From Marinobacter persicus (lineage in GTDB: Bacteria > Pseudomonadota > Gammaproteobacteria > Pseudomonadales > Oleiphilaceae): 64,000 bases of DNA. A model generated the notes under the pieces. It made no database searches. It saw only the letters and a program-made list of their open reading frames with translations, and was not told where the DNA came from. Of the stretch, positions 9,554 through 18,098 are shown one piece after another (position 1 is the stretch's first letter; each line of letters begins with the position of its first letter). The DNA lies in assembly GCF_900114155.1 (NCBI RefSeq), contig NZ_FOSC01000006.1, positions 167,048 through 231,047 on the forward strand, written 5' to 3'. Both the position numbers and the translations under genes were made by a program.

Positions 9554-10998
9554 CAGAAAGCTGGTTAACCGACATTACTGCCTGGGTTGCCGGCAATCCG
9601 GGCTGGCTGACCTTCGCCCTGTTCGCCACCGCCCTGACCGAATCCCTGGCCATCGCCGGCATTCTGGTGCCCGGGGTTGCACTGCTGTTTGCCCTGGCCA
9701 TGCTGGCGGGCACCTCTGGCATGGGGCTGGCCGAAATCCTGATCTGGGCCGGTTGCGGCGCGGTGGCCGGCGATACCGCAAGCTTTGCCCTGGGCCGCCT
9801 GCTACAGGGCCGTCTGCACTCCGTCTGGCCTCTGAGCCGTTACCCTCGGCTGCTTAACCGTGGTGAACGTTTTTTCCGCAGCCACGGCGGCAAAAGCGTG
9901 GTCATCGGACGCTTTGTCGGCCCCGTTCGCCCGGTCATGCCCCTGGTGGCCGGCGCTTTTCACATGCCCTGGCCCCGATTCCTGGCTTTCAACCTGCTAT
10001 CGGCCGCCGGCTGGGCCCTGGTATACGTGCTGCCCGGTTTTGCGGTCGGCTCGGCCATGACCAGCGAAATCAAACCTCCTCCCCACTTCTACCCGGTCCT
10101 TGCGGTAGCCGGTGCGGTACTGCTGGTCACCTATGTGTTCACCCTGCGCCTCCGGCTCGGCCTGGGCGAGGGCAGCCGACTCTACCGCTGGCTGGAGCAG
10201 CGAATGGCCAATTACGATGCCACCCATCGTTTCTGGCGGTTATACACCAACGAGCGCCCCAGCCGACGGGGCGAATTTCCACTGCCATCACTGATCCTGG
10301 CAGTGGTTTGCCTGGCCTTGTTTGCGGTCCTGGCGCAGCTTGCCGCGCTCAGCCCGGAACTGGCCTCACTCAACGCACTCACCCGGGAGTGGTTTGGACT
10401 GTTGCGTCAGCCGCTTTTTGATGCGCCGATGGTGGCCATCACCATGCTTGGTGACACTGCTATTTTGCTGGCTGCGGCCACCCTGGCCGTCATCACCCTG
10501 GCCTTTCGGGGTTACTACGCCGCCGCCCGGCACATTGCCGCGGCTGCCATTCTCACAACCGCCAGCGTGGCACTCCTGAAAGCCGGCATCGATTTGAACC
10601 GCCCGGATGCCGTGGCGGCCGCGCCGGAGTCTGGAGCCTTTCCCAGCGGCCACACTGCCGGCATCACCGTGGTAGTGACTCTGGCTGCCAGTTTTATCGC
10701 CGCGGAAAGCCGGAAAACCCAGCGGTGGCCGAGCTACCTGGCCTGGTCGCTGCCATTGATACCCATCGCCCTCAGCCGGCTTTATCTGGGAGTGCACTGG
10801 CTGACGGACGTGCTGGGCGGGTTGTTGCTGGGGTTGGCGATTACCGGTCTGATTCGTGCCAGTTACAGTCGCTATGACCGGGTGCCACTGAAGCCGGACG
10901 GCTTCTCATGGCTGGCACTGGCTGTGTGGCTGGTTTTTGTTGCGGTTTATTTCGGAGAATACTGGCAGGCGAATCTGGCTGCGTACCGCCCGGCCTGA
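9550..10998 (+). CDS. DedA family / PAP2 phosphatase fusion membrane protein
   Basis: 482 aa combining two membrane modules. Residues ~1-200 are DedA-like (acidic E in TESLAIAGILVPG, AGDTASFALGR, and GRFVGPVRPVMP), a family linked to undecaprenyl phosphate and phospholipid flipping. Residues ~240-475 are a PAP2 acid phosphatase with all three signature motifs: K-x6-R-P in KAGIDLNRP, P-S-G-H in FPSGHTAG, and S-R-x5-H-x3-D in SRLYLGVHWLTD. A plausible joint role is recycling or dephosphorylating lipid-linked pyrophosphates, which is inference. It is the third gene of the operon with the two degenerate GGDEF proteins. Confidence 0.88.
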   Translation: MTESWLTDITAWVAGNPGWLTFALFATALTESLAIAGILVPGVALLFALAMLAGTSGMGLAEILIWAGCGAVAGDTASFALGRLLQGRLHSVWPLSRYPRLLNRGERFFRSHGGKSVVIGRFVGPVRPVMPLVAGAFHMPWPRFLAFNLLSAAGWALVYVLPGFAVGSAMTSEIKPPPHFYPVLAVAGAVLLVTYVFTLRLRLGLGEGSRLYRWLEQRMANYDATHRFWRLYTNERPSRRGEFPLPSLILAVVCLALFAVLAQLAALSPELASLNALTREWFGLLRQPLFDAPMVAITMLGDTAILLAAATLAVITLAFRGYYAAARHIAAAAILTTASVALLKAGIDLNRPDAVAAAPESGAFPSGHTAGITVVVTLAASFIAAESRKTQRWPSYLAWSLPLIPIALSRLYLGVHWLTDVLGGLLLGLAITGLIRASYSRYDRVPLKPDGFSWLALAVWLVFVAVYFGEYWQANLAAYRPA

Positions 10999-11020
10999 AA
11001 CAGGCGCAACGGCCATTGGC

Positions 11021-11605
11021 TCAGGAGCCATCCAGGGTTTCCAGCAATGCCTGCAGGTTTTCCAACCGTTCCAGCGGATCCTGTAACTCCAGCAGGTGCT
11101 GCTTCTGATGAACCTCCAGCGGCAACAGTTCGGTCAGGCGCCAACCCACCGCTCTGGCGTCTTCAAAGTCCAGGGTCATCCCCAGGTCCTTGATGACCGG
11201 GTGCCGGCTCAGGGCCTTGAGCACCGAAGGCAGTTCACGCAGATGCCCGGGCACCGGCGCCCCTGGCTCGGGCGGCAGACGCTCCACGTCACCCACGTGC
11301 AGGCCATCGGCCTGTTGCCAGTTCCTCAGCACCCGCACCTTGCAATCGCCTTCCACGGTGATGCCCAGCAGCCCGTTATCCAGCTGCTGGAAATCAACGA
11401 TATCGACACAGGTCCCAACATCGTGAAATTGTGCCGGGCCGCCGGTTTCATTACCTCTGGACAGTAACACCACGACAAAACCGCTCTGCTGTTTCATGCA
11501 GCGGGTCAGCATGTCGAGGTAGCGGGGCTCGAACAGTTGCATGGGAATACGGCCGCCGGGCAGGATCACCGAACCCAGCGGAAACAACGGAATGTCTCTG
11601 ATCAT
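11021..11605 (-). CDS. LON-domain (Lon N-terminal-like) protein
   Basis: 194 aa when started at ATG 11605; a GTG at 11614 is also in frame. The N-terminal part IPLFPLGSVILPGG...LFEPRYLDML is characteristic of the Lon protease substrate-binding N-domain, but there is no AAA+ or protease domain. It is therefore a stand-alone LON-domain protein, a family of unresolved function, possibly a substrate adaptor. It is convergent with the DedA-PAP2 gene (22-bp gap) and divergent from ilvD. Confidence 0.82.
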   Translation of the reverse strand: MIRDIPLFPLGSVILPGGRIPMQLFEPRYLDMLTRCMKQQSGFVVVLLSRGNETGGPAQFHDVGTCVDIVDFQQLDNGLLGITVEGDCKVRVLRNWQQADGLHVGDVERLPPEPGAPVPGHLRELPSVLKALSRHPVIKDLGMTLDFEDARAVGWRLTELLPLEVHQKQHLLELQDPLERLENLQALLETLDGS

Positions 11606-11765
11606 ATTATTCACTGAAGAACCGGCTCCGGCGGCGATGATCGAATCGATATAAAAACTGTCGCTTTAGTGTAAACGCATGTCGCCAAAACAGCCATGCG
11701 AGCCCTGCCGAATCTGGTATCCTGTCACTTTTGACTCACCGATCAGCAAGAGAGAGCAGCACACC

Positions 11766-13601
11766 ATGCCTCAGTACCGTTCCTATACCTCCACCGGCGG
11801 CCGCAACATGGCCGGCGCCCGGGCGCTCTGGCGCGCCACCGGCATGAAGAATGACGACTTCGGCAAGCCAATCATTGCCGTCGCCAACTCCTTCACCCAG
11901 TTTGTACCCGGCCACGTGCACCTGAAAGACCTGGGGCAGCTGGTGTGCCGGGAAATCGAAAAAGCCGGCGGCGTGGCCAAGGAATTCAACACCATTGCCG
12001 TGGACGACGGTATCGCCATGGGCCATGACGGCATGCTCTACTCCCTGCCCTCGCGGGAGATCATCGCCGACTCGGTGGAATACATGGTCAACGCCCACTG
12101 CGCGGATGCCCTGGTGTGCATCTCCAACTGCGACAAGATCACCCCGGGCATGCTGATGGCCGCCATGCGCCTGAACATTCCGGTGATTTTTGTCTCCGGC
12201 GGGCCGATGGAAGCGGGCAAGACCAAACTGTCCGAGTACAAACTGGACCTGGTGGATGCGATGGTGATCGCCGCCGACACCTCCGCCACCGACGAAATGG
12301 TGGAAGAGTACGAGCGCAGCGCCTGCCCCACCTGCGGCTCCTGCTCCGGCATGTTCACCGCCAACTCGATGAACTGCCTGACCGAGGCCATCGGCCTGGC
12401 CCTGCCGGGCAACGGCTCCCTGCTGGCCACCCACGCCGACCGCGAACAGCTGTTCCTGGACGCCGGCCGCCAGATTGTCGAAAACGCCAAGCGCTATTAC
12501 GAACAGAACGACGCCAGCGTGCTGCCCCGCAGCATCGCCTCGTTCGAGGCGTTCCAGAACGCCATGACCATGGACATTGCCATGGGTGGCTCCACCAACA
12601 CCATCCTGCACCTGCTGGCCGCCGCCCAGGAAGGTGGCGTGGATTTCACCCTGGCCCACATTGACCAGCTGTCCCGCCACGTACCTCAGCTTTGCAAGGT
12701 GGCGCCCAACTCGCCCCTGTACCACATGGAGGATGTGCACCGGGCCGGTGGCATCATGGGCATTCTGGGCGAGCTGGAACGGGGTGGCCTGATCAACACC
12801 GACCTGCCCACCGTGCACAGCAAGACCATGAGGGAAGCACTGGATGTCTGGGACATCATGCGCTCGCCGTCACCAGACGTGGTCGAGTTCTATAAAGCCG
12901 GCCCTGGCGGCATTCCCACCCAGACCGCGTTCAGCCAGAGCACCCGCTGGCCAAGCCTGGACGGCGACCGTGAAAACGGTTGCATCCGTTCCGTGGAACA
13001 CGCCTATTCCTCCGAGGGCGGCCTGGCGGTACTGTACGGCAACATCGCCCTGGATGGCTGCGTGGTGAAAACCGCCGGCGTGGATGAAAGTATTTACGTG
13101 TTCGAGGGCAAGGCACGGGTGTTCGAAAGCCAGGATTCGGCCGTGAAAGGCATTCTGGACGACGAAGTAAAATCCGGCGAAGTGGTCATTATCCGCTACG
13201 AAGGCCCCAAGGGCGGGCCCGGCATGCAGGAGATGCTCTACCCTACCAGCTACCTGAAATCCAAGGGCCTGGGCAAGGAATGCGCGCTACTGACCGACGG
13301 CCGCTTCTCCGGCGGCACTTCAGGACTATCCATCGGCCACGCATCACCGGAAGCCGCCGCTGGCGGTGCCATCGGCCTGATCGAGACCGGTGACACCATC
13401 CTGATCGACATCCCGAACCGCACCATCGACGTTAAACTCAGCAATGACGAGCTGGCCCAACGTCGTGAAGCACGGGACGCCAGGGGCTGGAAACCGGAAC
13501 TGCCACGGGACCGCAAGGTATCCGCGGCCCTGAAGGCCTACGCCCTGCTGGCCACCAGCGCCGACAAGGGCGCAGTACGGGACCTGACCAAGCTCGACTG
13601 A
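11766..13601 (+). CDS. ilvD: Dihydroxy-acid dehydratase
   Basis: Iron-sulfur enzyme that dehydrates 2,3-dihydroxy acids to 2-keto acids in branched-chain amino acid synthesis. The 611-aa protein retains the cluster cysteines in SNCDKITPG and [11 protein letters not shown], and the C-terminal GRFSGGTSG motif. ATG 11766 is preferred because AGAGAG precedes it and the protein then begins like known IlvDs (MPQYRSYTS). The open frame extends 29 codons upstream without family similarity. A strong terminator follows 10 bp after the stop. Confidence 0.97.
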   Translation: MPQYRSYTSTGGRNMAGARALWRATGMKNDDFGKPIIAVANSFTQFVPGHVHLKDLGQLVCREIEKAGGVAKEFNTIAVDDGIAMGHDGMLYSLPSREIIADSVEYMVNAHCADALVCISNCDKITPGMLMAAMRLNIPVIFVSGGPMEAGKTKLSEYKLDLVDAMVIAADTSATDEMVEEYERSACPTCGSCSGMFTANSMNCLTEAIGLALPGNGSLLATHADREQLFLDAGRQIVENAKRYYEQNDASVLPRSIASFEAFQNAMTMDIAMGGSTNTILHLLAAAQEGGVDFTLAHIDQLSRHVPQLCKVAPNSPLYHMEDVHRAGGIMGILGELERGGLINTDLPTVHSKTMREALDVWDIMRSPSPDVVEFYKAGPGGIPTQTAFSQSTRWPSLDGDRENGCIRSVEHAYSSEGGLAVLYGNIALDGCVVKTAGVDESIYVFEGKARVFESQDSAVKGILDDEVKSGEVVIIRYEGPKGGPGMQEMLYPTSYLKSKGLGKECALLTDGRFSGGTSGLSIGHASPEAAAGGAIGLIETGDTILIDIPNRTIDVKLSNDELAQRREARDARGWKPELPRDRKVSAALKAYALLATSADKGAVRDLTKLD

Positions 13602-13611
13602 ATTTGCGCAC

Positions 13612-13649
13612 AAAAAAGCCCGCCAGACATTACCTGGCGGGCTTTTTTT
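13612..13649. terminator. Bidirectional intrinsic terminator between ilvD and the AI-2E family permease gene
   Basis: A perfect 9-bp GC-rich stem (13618-13626 with 13634-13642) and 7-nt loop is flanked by six A on the left and seven T on the right. It can therefore terminate transcription in both directions for the convergent genes. Confidence 0.93.
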
Positions 13650-13672
13650 GTACCCGGGCCGCAAGCGTCGCC

Positions 13673-14776
13673 TTACTTTCTCGCCGGCGCATCGTCTTGA
13701 TCAACAACCTTGTCAGCTTGCCCGGAGGCATGCGTATCGTGGCCGAATTCGCGGATGAAAATCCCCCAGAATGCCATGAACAGCGCTGCCACCAGCGGCC
13801 CCATAACAAAGCCATTGATGCCGAACATGGCGATACCACCAAGCGTGGATAGCAGCACCAGCCAGTCCGGAATTTTAGTGTCCCGACCCACCAGAACCGG
13901 GCGCAGCAGGTTATCCGCCAGCCCGATCACCACCACACCGTACACCGTTAATACCACCGCCGGCACCACGTCACCCACGGCGGCCAGATACACCGCCGCC
14001 GGCACCCAGACAATCGCGGCACCTACCGCTGGCAGCAAGGAAACCACCGCCATCACCACGCCCCACAGCAGGGCCCCGGTGATACCCAGAATCCAGAAGA
14101 TGATACCGCCCAGCGCGCCCTGAATAATGGCAATCAACAGGTTACCCTTGACCGTAGCCCGGGTAACCTCGGCAAACTTGGCAAACAGCAGGCGCTCGCG
14201 CTCATCGCCCAACGGCAGCGCCTTGATCAGCAACTCCACCAACTTCTGGCCGTCGCGGATCAAAAAGAACGTCAGATAGATCATCAGCGCCAGCGCCAGG
14301 AAAAACTGGAAAGTATTCTGGCCAATACCAATCGCCTGCTTAGCCAAAAACTGACTGCCGCCGACAAAGGCATTGACTGCCCGGTCCCGCAATTCATCTA
14401 CGTTCACATTGAACTGACCGAGAAACGCCTCAATGGCCGGGAACGACTGGTTAATCTGATCGATGTACTCCCCAGGGCGAATCTCGCCACTCTGGATTTT
14501 CTGGTACACCATCATGCCCTCGGCAATCAGCGCTGCGCCCAGGCCAAGCACCGGGATCACCACGATGACCATACAAACCAGCAGGGTAATCAGCGCGTTG
14601 ATATTGGGGCGGTTGCCCAGCCTGCGTTCAAGCATGCGCTCGACCGGATGAAAAATAAGTGCCACCGCCACCGCCCAGAAAATCGGCCCGAAAAAAGGCT
14701 TCATCAGCAATGCAAAGGCCAGTGAGACCCCCACCAGCATGGCAAGGAAAGTCCGTGTCTCGAGTTTTGCGTACAT
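13673..14776 (-). CDS. AI-2E family transporter / PerM-like permease
   Basis: 367-aa polytopic membrane protein of the UPF0118 (AI-2E transporter) family. It has paired N-terminal membrane segments, a central amphipathic region (about residues 100-170) and a C-terminal bundle including GVVMAVVSLLPAVGAAIVW. Family members have been linked to export of AI-2 or ions, but the substrate here cannot be told. Start ATG 14776 (MYAKLETRTF) has AGGA 10 nt upstream; the frame continues to 14839 without family similarity. The C-terminal tail is charged and ends in DDAPARK. Confidence 0.88.
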   Translation of the reverse strand: MYAKLETRTFLAMLVGVSLAFALLMKPFFGPIFWAVAVALIFHPVERMLERRLGNRPNINALITLLVCMVIVVIPVLGLGAALIAEGMMVYQKIQSGEIRPGEYIDQINQSFPAIEAFLGQFNVNVDELRDRAVNAFVGGSQFLAKQAIGIGQNTFQFFLALALMIYLTFFLIRDGQKLVELLIKALPLGDERERLLFAKFAEVTRATVKGNLLIAIIQGALGGIIFWILGITGALLWGVVMAVVSLLPAVGAAIVWVPAAVYLAAVGDVVPAVVLTVYGVVVIGLADNLLRPVLVGRDTKIPDWLVLLSTLGGIAMFGINGFVMGPLVAALFMAFWGIFIREFGHDTHASGQADKVVDQDDAPARK

Positions 14777-14906
14777 AGTCAGAAGTTCCTGTAACTGGGA
14801 GGCTTCGCGGCCTAACGGGAAACCGCAACAGACTACCACGGTGTTTGGCCAGTTTGGCCTACTTCAGGTTATAGTAAACGGATTATTTGCCGAAATCGGT
14901 CGGGTT

Positions 14907-15251
14907 ATGACCTTGGAGAGTTTTACTGTCGAAACCGCCCTGCAGGCGGCCGTTGAACTGCAAAGGGTGCTGGCAGCGCGCACCCACCGCCGCAAGGTGA
15001 TGGGTCAGGAGGTGCAGGTGCCCGGCCAACTGGGCGAGGCACTCAAGCTCCCGGGCATCATCCGGCGCCTGCAGAGCAAACAGCAACGCCAGCGGGACAC
15101 AGGCCTGGACGCCTTCACCGAGCTGTGGCCGACGCTGTCGGCCACTACCCGGGAGCAGGTGCTGAATGGCATTGGCTGGTACGACCCGAAAGAACTGGAC
15201 TGGGACGACAAACGCTCCAATCGCCGACCAGTGGTCGATTCCGGCAAATAA
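14907..15251 (+). CDS. Hypothetical protein, 114 aa
   Basis: I do not recognise this protein. It starts MTLESFTVETALQAAVELQ and is rich in charged residues and helices, with a basic middle (RRLQSKQQRQRD) and a tail KELDWDDKRSNRRP. There is no signal peptide or membrane segment. The start ATG 14907 lacks a clear ribosome site; upstream TTG codons are alternatives. It is transcribed divergently from the permease gene. Absence of an overlapping better candidate, and an acidic-basic composition typical of soluble proteins, favour a real gene. Confidence 0.55.
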   Translation: MTLESFTVETALQAAVELQRVLAARTHRRKVMGQEVQVPGQLGEALKLPGIIRRLQSKQQRQRDTGLDAFTELWPTLSATTREQVLNGIGWYDPKELDWDDKRSNRRPVVDSGK

Positions 15252-15298
15252 AGCGTAGTGTTCAATGGAAAACGCACGCATACGGGCTGATACTGACT

Positions 15299-15326
15299 TT
15301 GAAGTGTCACACGGCGCCCGTACTGT
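15299..15326 (+). promoter_or_regulatory. Candidate promoter of the Cys-rich small protein gene
   Basis: TTGAAG (15299-15304), 16-nt spacer, TACTGT (15321-15326). Transcription would begin near 15333, leaving only the ribosome site AGGAGG (15336-15341) before ATG 15348. This would exclude the upstream ATG at 15330. Confidence 0.45.
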
Positions 15327-15347
15327 TACATGGACAGGAGGAACATT

Positions 15348-15596
15348 ATGACAGATAACAACTACTACACGGCCTTGCTGGCAGAACGCAGCGCCGTACC
15401 GACTCTCAAGTGTGGCCATTGCCACTCCATCATTCCGCGCGCCCGTATTTTCCGCAATCAGGGTGAGAACAAGCAGGACTACAATTGCGGTGTGCTTGCC
15501 CTTTGTTCCGCTGACGACTGCGGCGCAGTGAACTGCTGTGACCAGGCCCTGAGCCAGATCGACAACCCCGAGCGCCTTTTCGACATTGCCTGCTGA
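15348..15596 (+). CDS. Small cysteine-rich (zinc-ribbon-like) protein, 82 aa
   Basis: Function unknown. Seven of its nine cysteines lie in a run of metal-site-like motifs: C-x2-C in LKCGHCHS, then YNCG, LCSADDCG and NCCDQ. This suggests a zinc or other metal centre. There is no signal peptide. ATG 15348 has a perfect AGGAGG 6 nt upstream, implying strong translation. A short inverted repeat (15589-15595 with 15600-15606) spans the stop codon but has no T-run. It is a single gene between the 114-aa hypothetical gene and the helicase. Confidence 0.75.
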   Translation: MTDNNYYTALLAERSAVPTLKCGHCHSIIPRARIFRNQGENKQDYNCGVLALCSADDCGAVNCCDQALSQIDNPERLFDIAC

Positions 15597-15652
15597 GCCC
15601 AGCAGGCCCGCCTTCTTGGCAATTACCTACCCGCCCCTCGGCATTAGTCGTA

Positions 15653-15679
15653 TTAAAGCTCGCCCAAAGCGACTATAAT
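15653..15679 (+). promoter_or_regulatory. Candidate promoter of the DEAD-box helicase gene
   Basis: A perfect -10 TATAAT lies at 15674-15679. The best -35 match, TTAAAG (15653-15658), is only 15 nt upstream, so the -35 contact is uncertain. The predicted 5' leader is about 50 nt. Confidence 0.5.
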
Positions 15680-15736
15680 GACGCCAAATCATGCATTGTC
15701 CCGCAATGCCATTCCCTTCGAATACCGAGTACATTC

Positions 15737-17245
15737 ATGTCAGAATTGTCTTTTGCCGAACTGGGGCTGGATCCAGCTGTACTGGAAGCCGTCTCCGCTG
15801 TTGGCTATGAAACACCCTCGCCCATCCAGGCACAATCCATCCCGGCCCTGCTGGCTGGCAACCATTTGCTGGGCGTCGCCCAGACCGGCACCGGTAAAAC
15901 CGCCGCGTTCGCCCTGCCGCTGTTAAGCCGCATCGACGCCACGGTTGCCGAGCCGCAGATTCTGGTGCTGGCCCCAACCCGGGAACTGGCCATCCAGGTG
16001 GCCGAGGCATTTACCACCTACGCCAGCAAGTTCAGCAACTTTCACGTTCTGCCCATTTACGGCGGCCAGGATTTCTCGCCGCAGATTCGCGGCCTCAAGC
16101 GCGGCGCCCAGGTCATCGTGGGCACGCCCGGTCGCATGCTCGACCACCTGCGCAAGGGCACCCTCAAACTGGGCAGCCTGAAAGCCCTGGTGCTGGACGA
16201 AGCCGACGAAATGCTGCGCATGGGCTTCATTGACGACGTGGAAGCAATCCTGGCGAAAACCCCGGACAACTGTCAGCGTGCCCTGTTCTCCGCCACCATG
16301 CCGCCGCAGATCAAAAAGGTCGCCCAGACCTATCTGAAAGACGCGACGGAAGTGAAGATCGAAAGCGAAACCCGCACGGTCAAGCGCATCTCCCAGTTTG
16401 TGCTGCCGGTCTACGCCGAACGCAAGCTCGACGCCCTGACCCGGATTCTGGAAGTGGAGCCGTTTGACGCCTCCATCATCTTCGTGCGCACCAAGGCCGA
16501 AACCACACTGCTGGCGGAAAAGCTCTCGGCCCGTGGCCACGCGGTCGCACCGCTGAACGGTGACCTGAACCAGCGTCAGCGCGAAATGACGGTCGAAGAC
16601 CTCAAGCGCGGCAAGAAAGACATCATCGTGGCCACCGACGTGGCCGCCCGTGGCCTGGACGTGCCCCGGATCACCCACGTGATCAACTACGACGTGCCTT
16701 ACGACACCGAAGCCTACATCCACCGGGTGGGCCGTACCGGCCGTGCCGGCCGTGACGGCAAGGCCATTCTGCTGGTGACCCCGCGCGAACGCAGCTGGCT
16801 GCGCACCCTGGAGCGAGCCACCAACTCGCCGATGGAACCGTATCAGTTGCCATCGCCGGATGCTCTGCAGAAAATGCGTGTGGAGCAGTTCGAATCCCAG
16901 TTGCTGGGCTTCACGGACGACCCTCGCGCCGCCAAGGCCATCGCCCTGCTGGATGAGATTGCCGAACGCAATGACATGGATATGGCCGCCGTGGCCGGCG
17001 CCCTGGCATGCTGGATGGAAGCCTCACAGCCGGACTCACTGCCGCTGAAGCAGCCCGAAGCCCTGCCGGAAATTTCCGCCGCCCCGCGCCGTGATCGCAA
17101 CGGCCCGCCACGGGGCAAGAAAAACTTCCGCAAGGGCCCGCCGGGCAAGAACTTCCGCAAGGGCGGCAAGCCCGGTGGTTTCTCCAAAGGCGGCAAGGGC
17201 AAACCGAACGGCAAGCCATCCGGCAAAGGCCCCAAGCGCGGTTAA
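15737..17245 (+). CDS. DEAD-box ATP-dependent RNA helicase, DeaD/CsdA-like, with KGG-rich tail
   Basis: 502-aa RNA helicase. All core motifs are present: AQTGTGKT (I), PTRELAIQ (Ia), GTPGR (Ib), DEAD (II), SAT (III), IIFVRTK (IV), ATDVAARGLDVP (V) and HRVGRTGRAGR (VI). After the core, residues ~375-450 resemble the helical dimerisation region of DeaD. The DbpA-type RNA-binding domain of E. coli DeaD is absent. It is replaced by a ~50-residue basic tail of F-R-K-G, K-G-G and G-K-P repeats, probably an unstructured RNA-binding extension. It likely acts in ribosome assembly or mRNA turnover, perhaps at low temperature. Confidence 0.9.
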   Translation: MSELSFAELGLDPAVLEAVSAVGYETPSPIQAQSIPALLAGNHLLGVAQTGTGKTAAFALPLLSRIDATVAEPQILVLAPTRELAIQVAEAFTTYASKFSNFHVLPIYGGQDFSPQIRGLKRGAQVIVGTPGRMLDHLRKGTLKLGSLKALVLDEADEMLRMGFIDDVEAILAKTPDNCQRALFSATMPPQIKKVAQTYLKDATEVKIESETRTVKRISQFVLPVYAERKLDALTRILEVEPFDASIIFVRTKAETTLLAEKLSARGHAVAPLNGDLNQRQREMTVEDLKRGKKDIIVATDVAARGLDVPRITHVINYDVPYDTEAYIHRVGRTGRAGRDGKAILLVTPRERSWLRTLERATNSPMEPYQLPSPDALQKMRVEQFESQLLGFTDDPRAAKAIALLDEIAERNDMDMAAVAGALACWMEASQPDSLPLKQPEALPEISAAPRRDRNGPPRGKKNFRKGPPGKNFRKGGKPGGFSKGGKGKPNGKPSGKGPKRG

Positions 17246-17261
17246 GACCGCGCCTACCTGA

Positions 17262-17296
17262 TGTCCCGCCGGGTTAGTTTCTTAACCTGCGGGACA
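17262..17296. terminator. Inverted repeat between helicase gene and folA, possible terminator
   Basis: An 8-bp stem TGTCCCGC/GCGGGACA (17262-17269 with 17289-17296) encloses a smaller GGTTA/TAACC pairing. There is no T-run on either side, so intrinsic termination is uncertain. It sits between convergent genes. Confidence 0.4.
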
Positions 17297-17303
17297 CCAA
17301 TAG

Positions 17304-17330
17304 CGCCGCCAGTCAGGCTGACTGGCGGCG
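17304..17330. other. Perfect 13-bp palindrome overlapping the folA stop codon
   Basis: The arms 17304-17316 and 17318-17330 are exact reverse complements around one base. They form a very GC-rich hairpin whose left arm and loop contain the folA stop (17313-17315). There is no T-run. It may protect the 3' end or pause transcription between the convergent genes. Confidence 0.6.
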
Positions 17331-17828
17331 TTGATAGACCACAAAGCTGTAATCATAGGGGTTGTTGTCAGACGCCTCAAAATCTTCCCGCCCGATTTCT
17401 TCCCACTCGCTCCAGTTAACCTCCGGAAAGAAGGCATCCCCCTCGACATCCGCGTGCACCAGCGTCACGTACATCCGGTCCACCATGGGCAATGCCTCGG
17501 TGTAGATCTGCCCGCCACCAATGATCATGACCTCTTCACTGCCATCCAGCGTCGCCTGGGCTTCGGCTTTGACCAACGCAGCGTCCAGTGAGTCCGCCGG
17601 CGTTGTACCGGCGGGTGCCTGCCATTCAGGATTCCGGGAGATCACCACGTTCATCCGTCCCGGCAGTGGCCGGCCAATGGAGTCCCAGGTTTTCCGGCCC
17701 ATGATGATGGGCTTGCCCATGGTGGCCTGTTTGAAATATTTCAGGTCGCCCGGCAGGTACCAGGGTAGCTTGTTGTTCCGGCCAATGACCCGGTTCTGGG
17801 CCATGGCTACTATGAGTGCCTTTCTCAT
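17313..17828 (-). CDS. folA: Dihydrofolate reductase
   Basis: NADPH-dependent reduction of dihydrofolate to tetrahydrofolate. The 171-aa protein matches type I DHFR: ALIVAMAQNRVIGRNNKLPW at the N-terminus, the catalytic acidic residue region DLKYFKQAT, PIIMGRKTWDSIGRPLPGR for cofactor binding, and IIGGGQIY. ATG 17828 has AGGGA 7 nt upstream; the frame stays open for 65 more codons through the hairpin element without DHFR similarity. It lies downstream of thyA on the same strand, fitting the folate/dTMP cycle. The 398-bp gap between them carries two long hairpin elements. Confidence 0.97.
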   Translation of the reverse strand: MRKALIVAMAQNRVIGRNNKLPWYLPGDLKYFKQATMGKPIIMGRKTWDSIGRPLPGRMNVVISRNPEWQAPAGTTPADSLDAALVKAEAQATLDGSEEVMIIGGGQIYTEALPMVDRMYVTLVHADVEGDAFFPEVNWSEWEEIGREDFEASDNNPYDYSFVVYQRRQSA

Positions 17829-17901
17829 TTGGTGTTCCCTATTTAGAAGTCCGCGTATTTGGGAGTCTGCCCTTAAATACGTTACTGCTGACTTGGGTGT
17901 G

Positions 17902-18017
17902 GCGGGGAATTGGGGAAGGCTTTCCAAAAAGCGCTCCTGGCGGCCCATCCTTGGGTCGCTTATGCTCCGCCATCCATGGCTCCGCAAATTTTTGGAAAGC
18001 CTTCCCCAATCCCCCGC
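17902..18017 (-). repeat. Long hairpin element A in the folA-thyA gap
   Basis: Inverted repeat with 29-nt arms (17902-17930 and 17989-18017, one mismatch at 17908/18011; the inner 22 bp are perfect) around a 58-nt core. Read on the minus strand the core contains TTTGCGGAGCCATGGATGGC, then a second mini-palindrome CCCAAGGATGGG. Its core aligns with that of element B (18099-18206), but the arms are unrelated to B's. It lies 74 bp upstream of folA in the sense orientation, so it would be in the folA leader if transcription starts upstream. No protein is encoded. Confidence 0.85.
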
Positions 18018-18098
18018 GATCATTTAGCAGAGTATGCTGTCTGCACACAATCGCCCACGCTTAACGCAGAACGATGGAGCACAGCACGGTGTTGATAA

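Noticed and set aside
11718..11723. TATCCT with upstream TGG as an ilvD promoter
   Set aside because: No matching -35 and other weak candidates lie nearby, so no single site could be supported.
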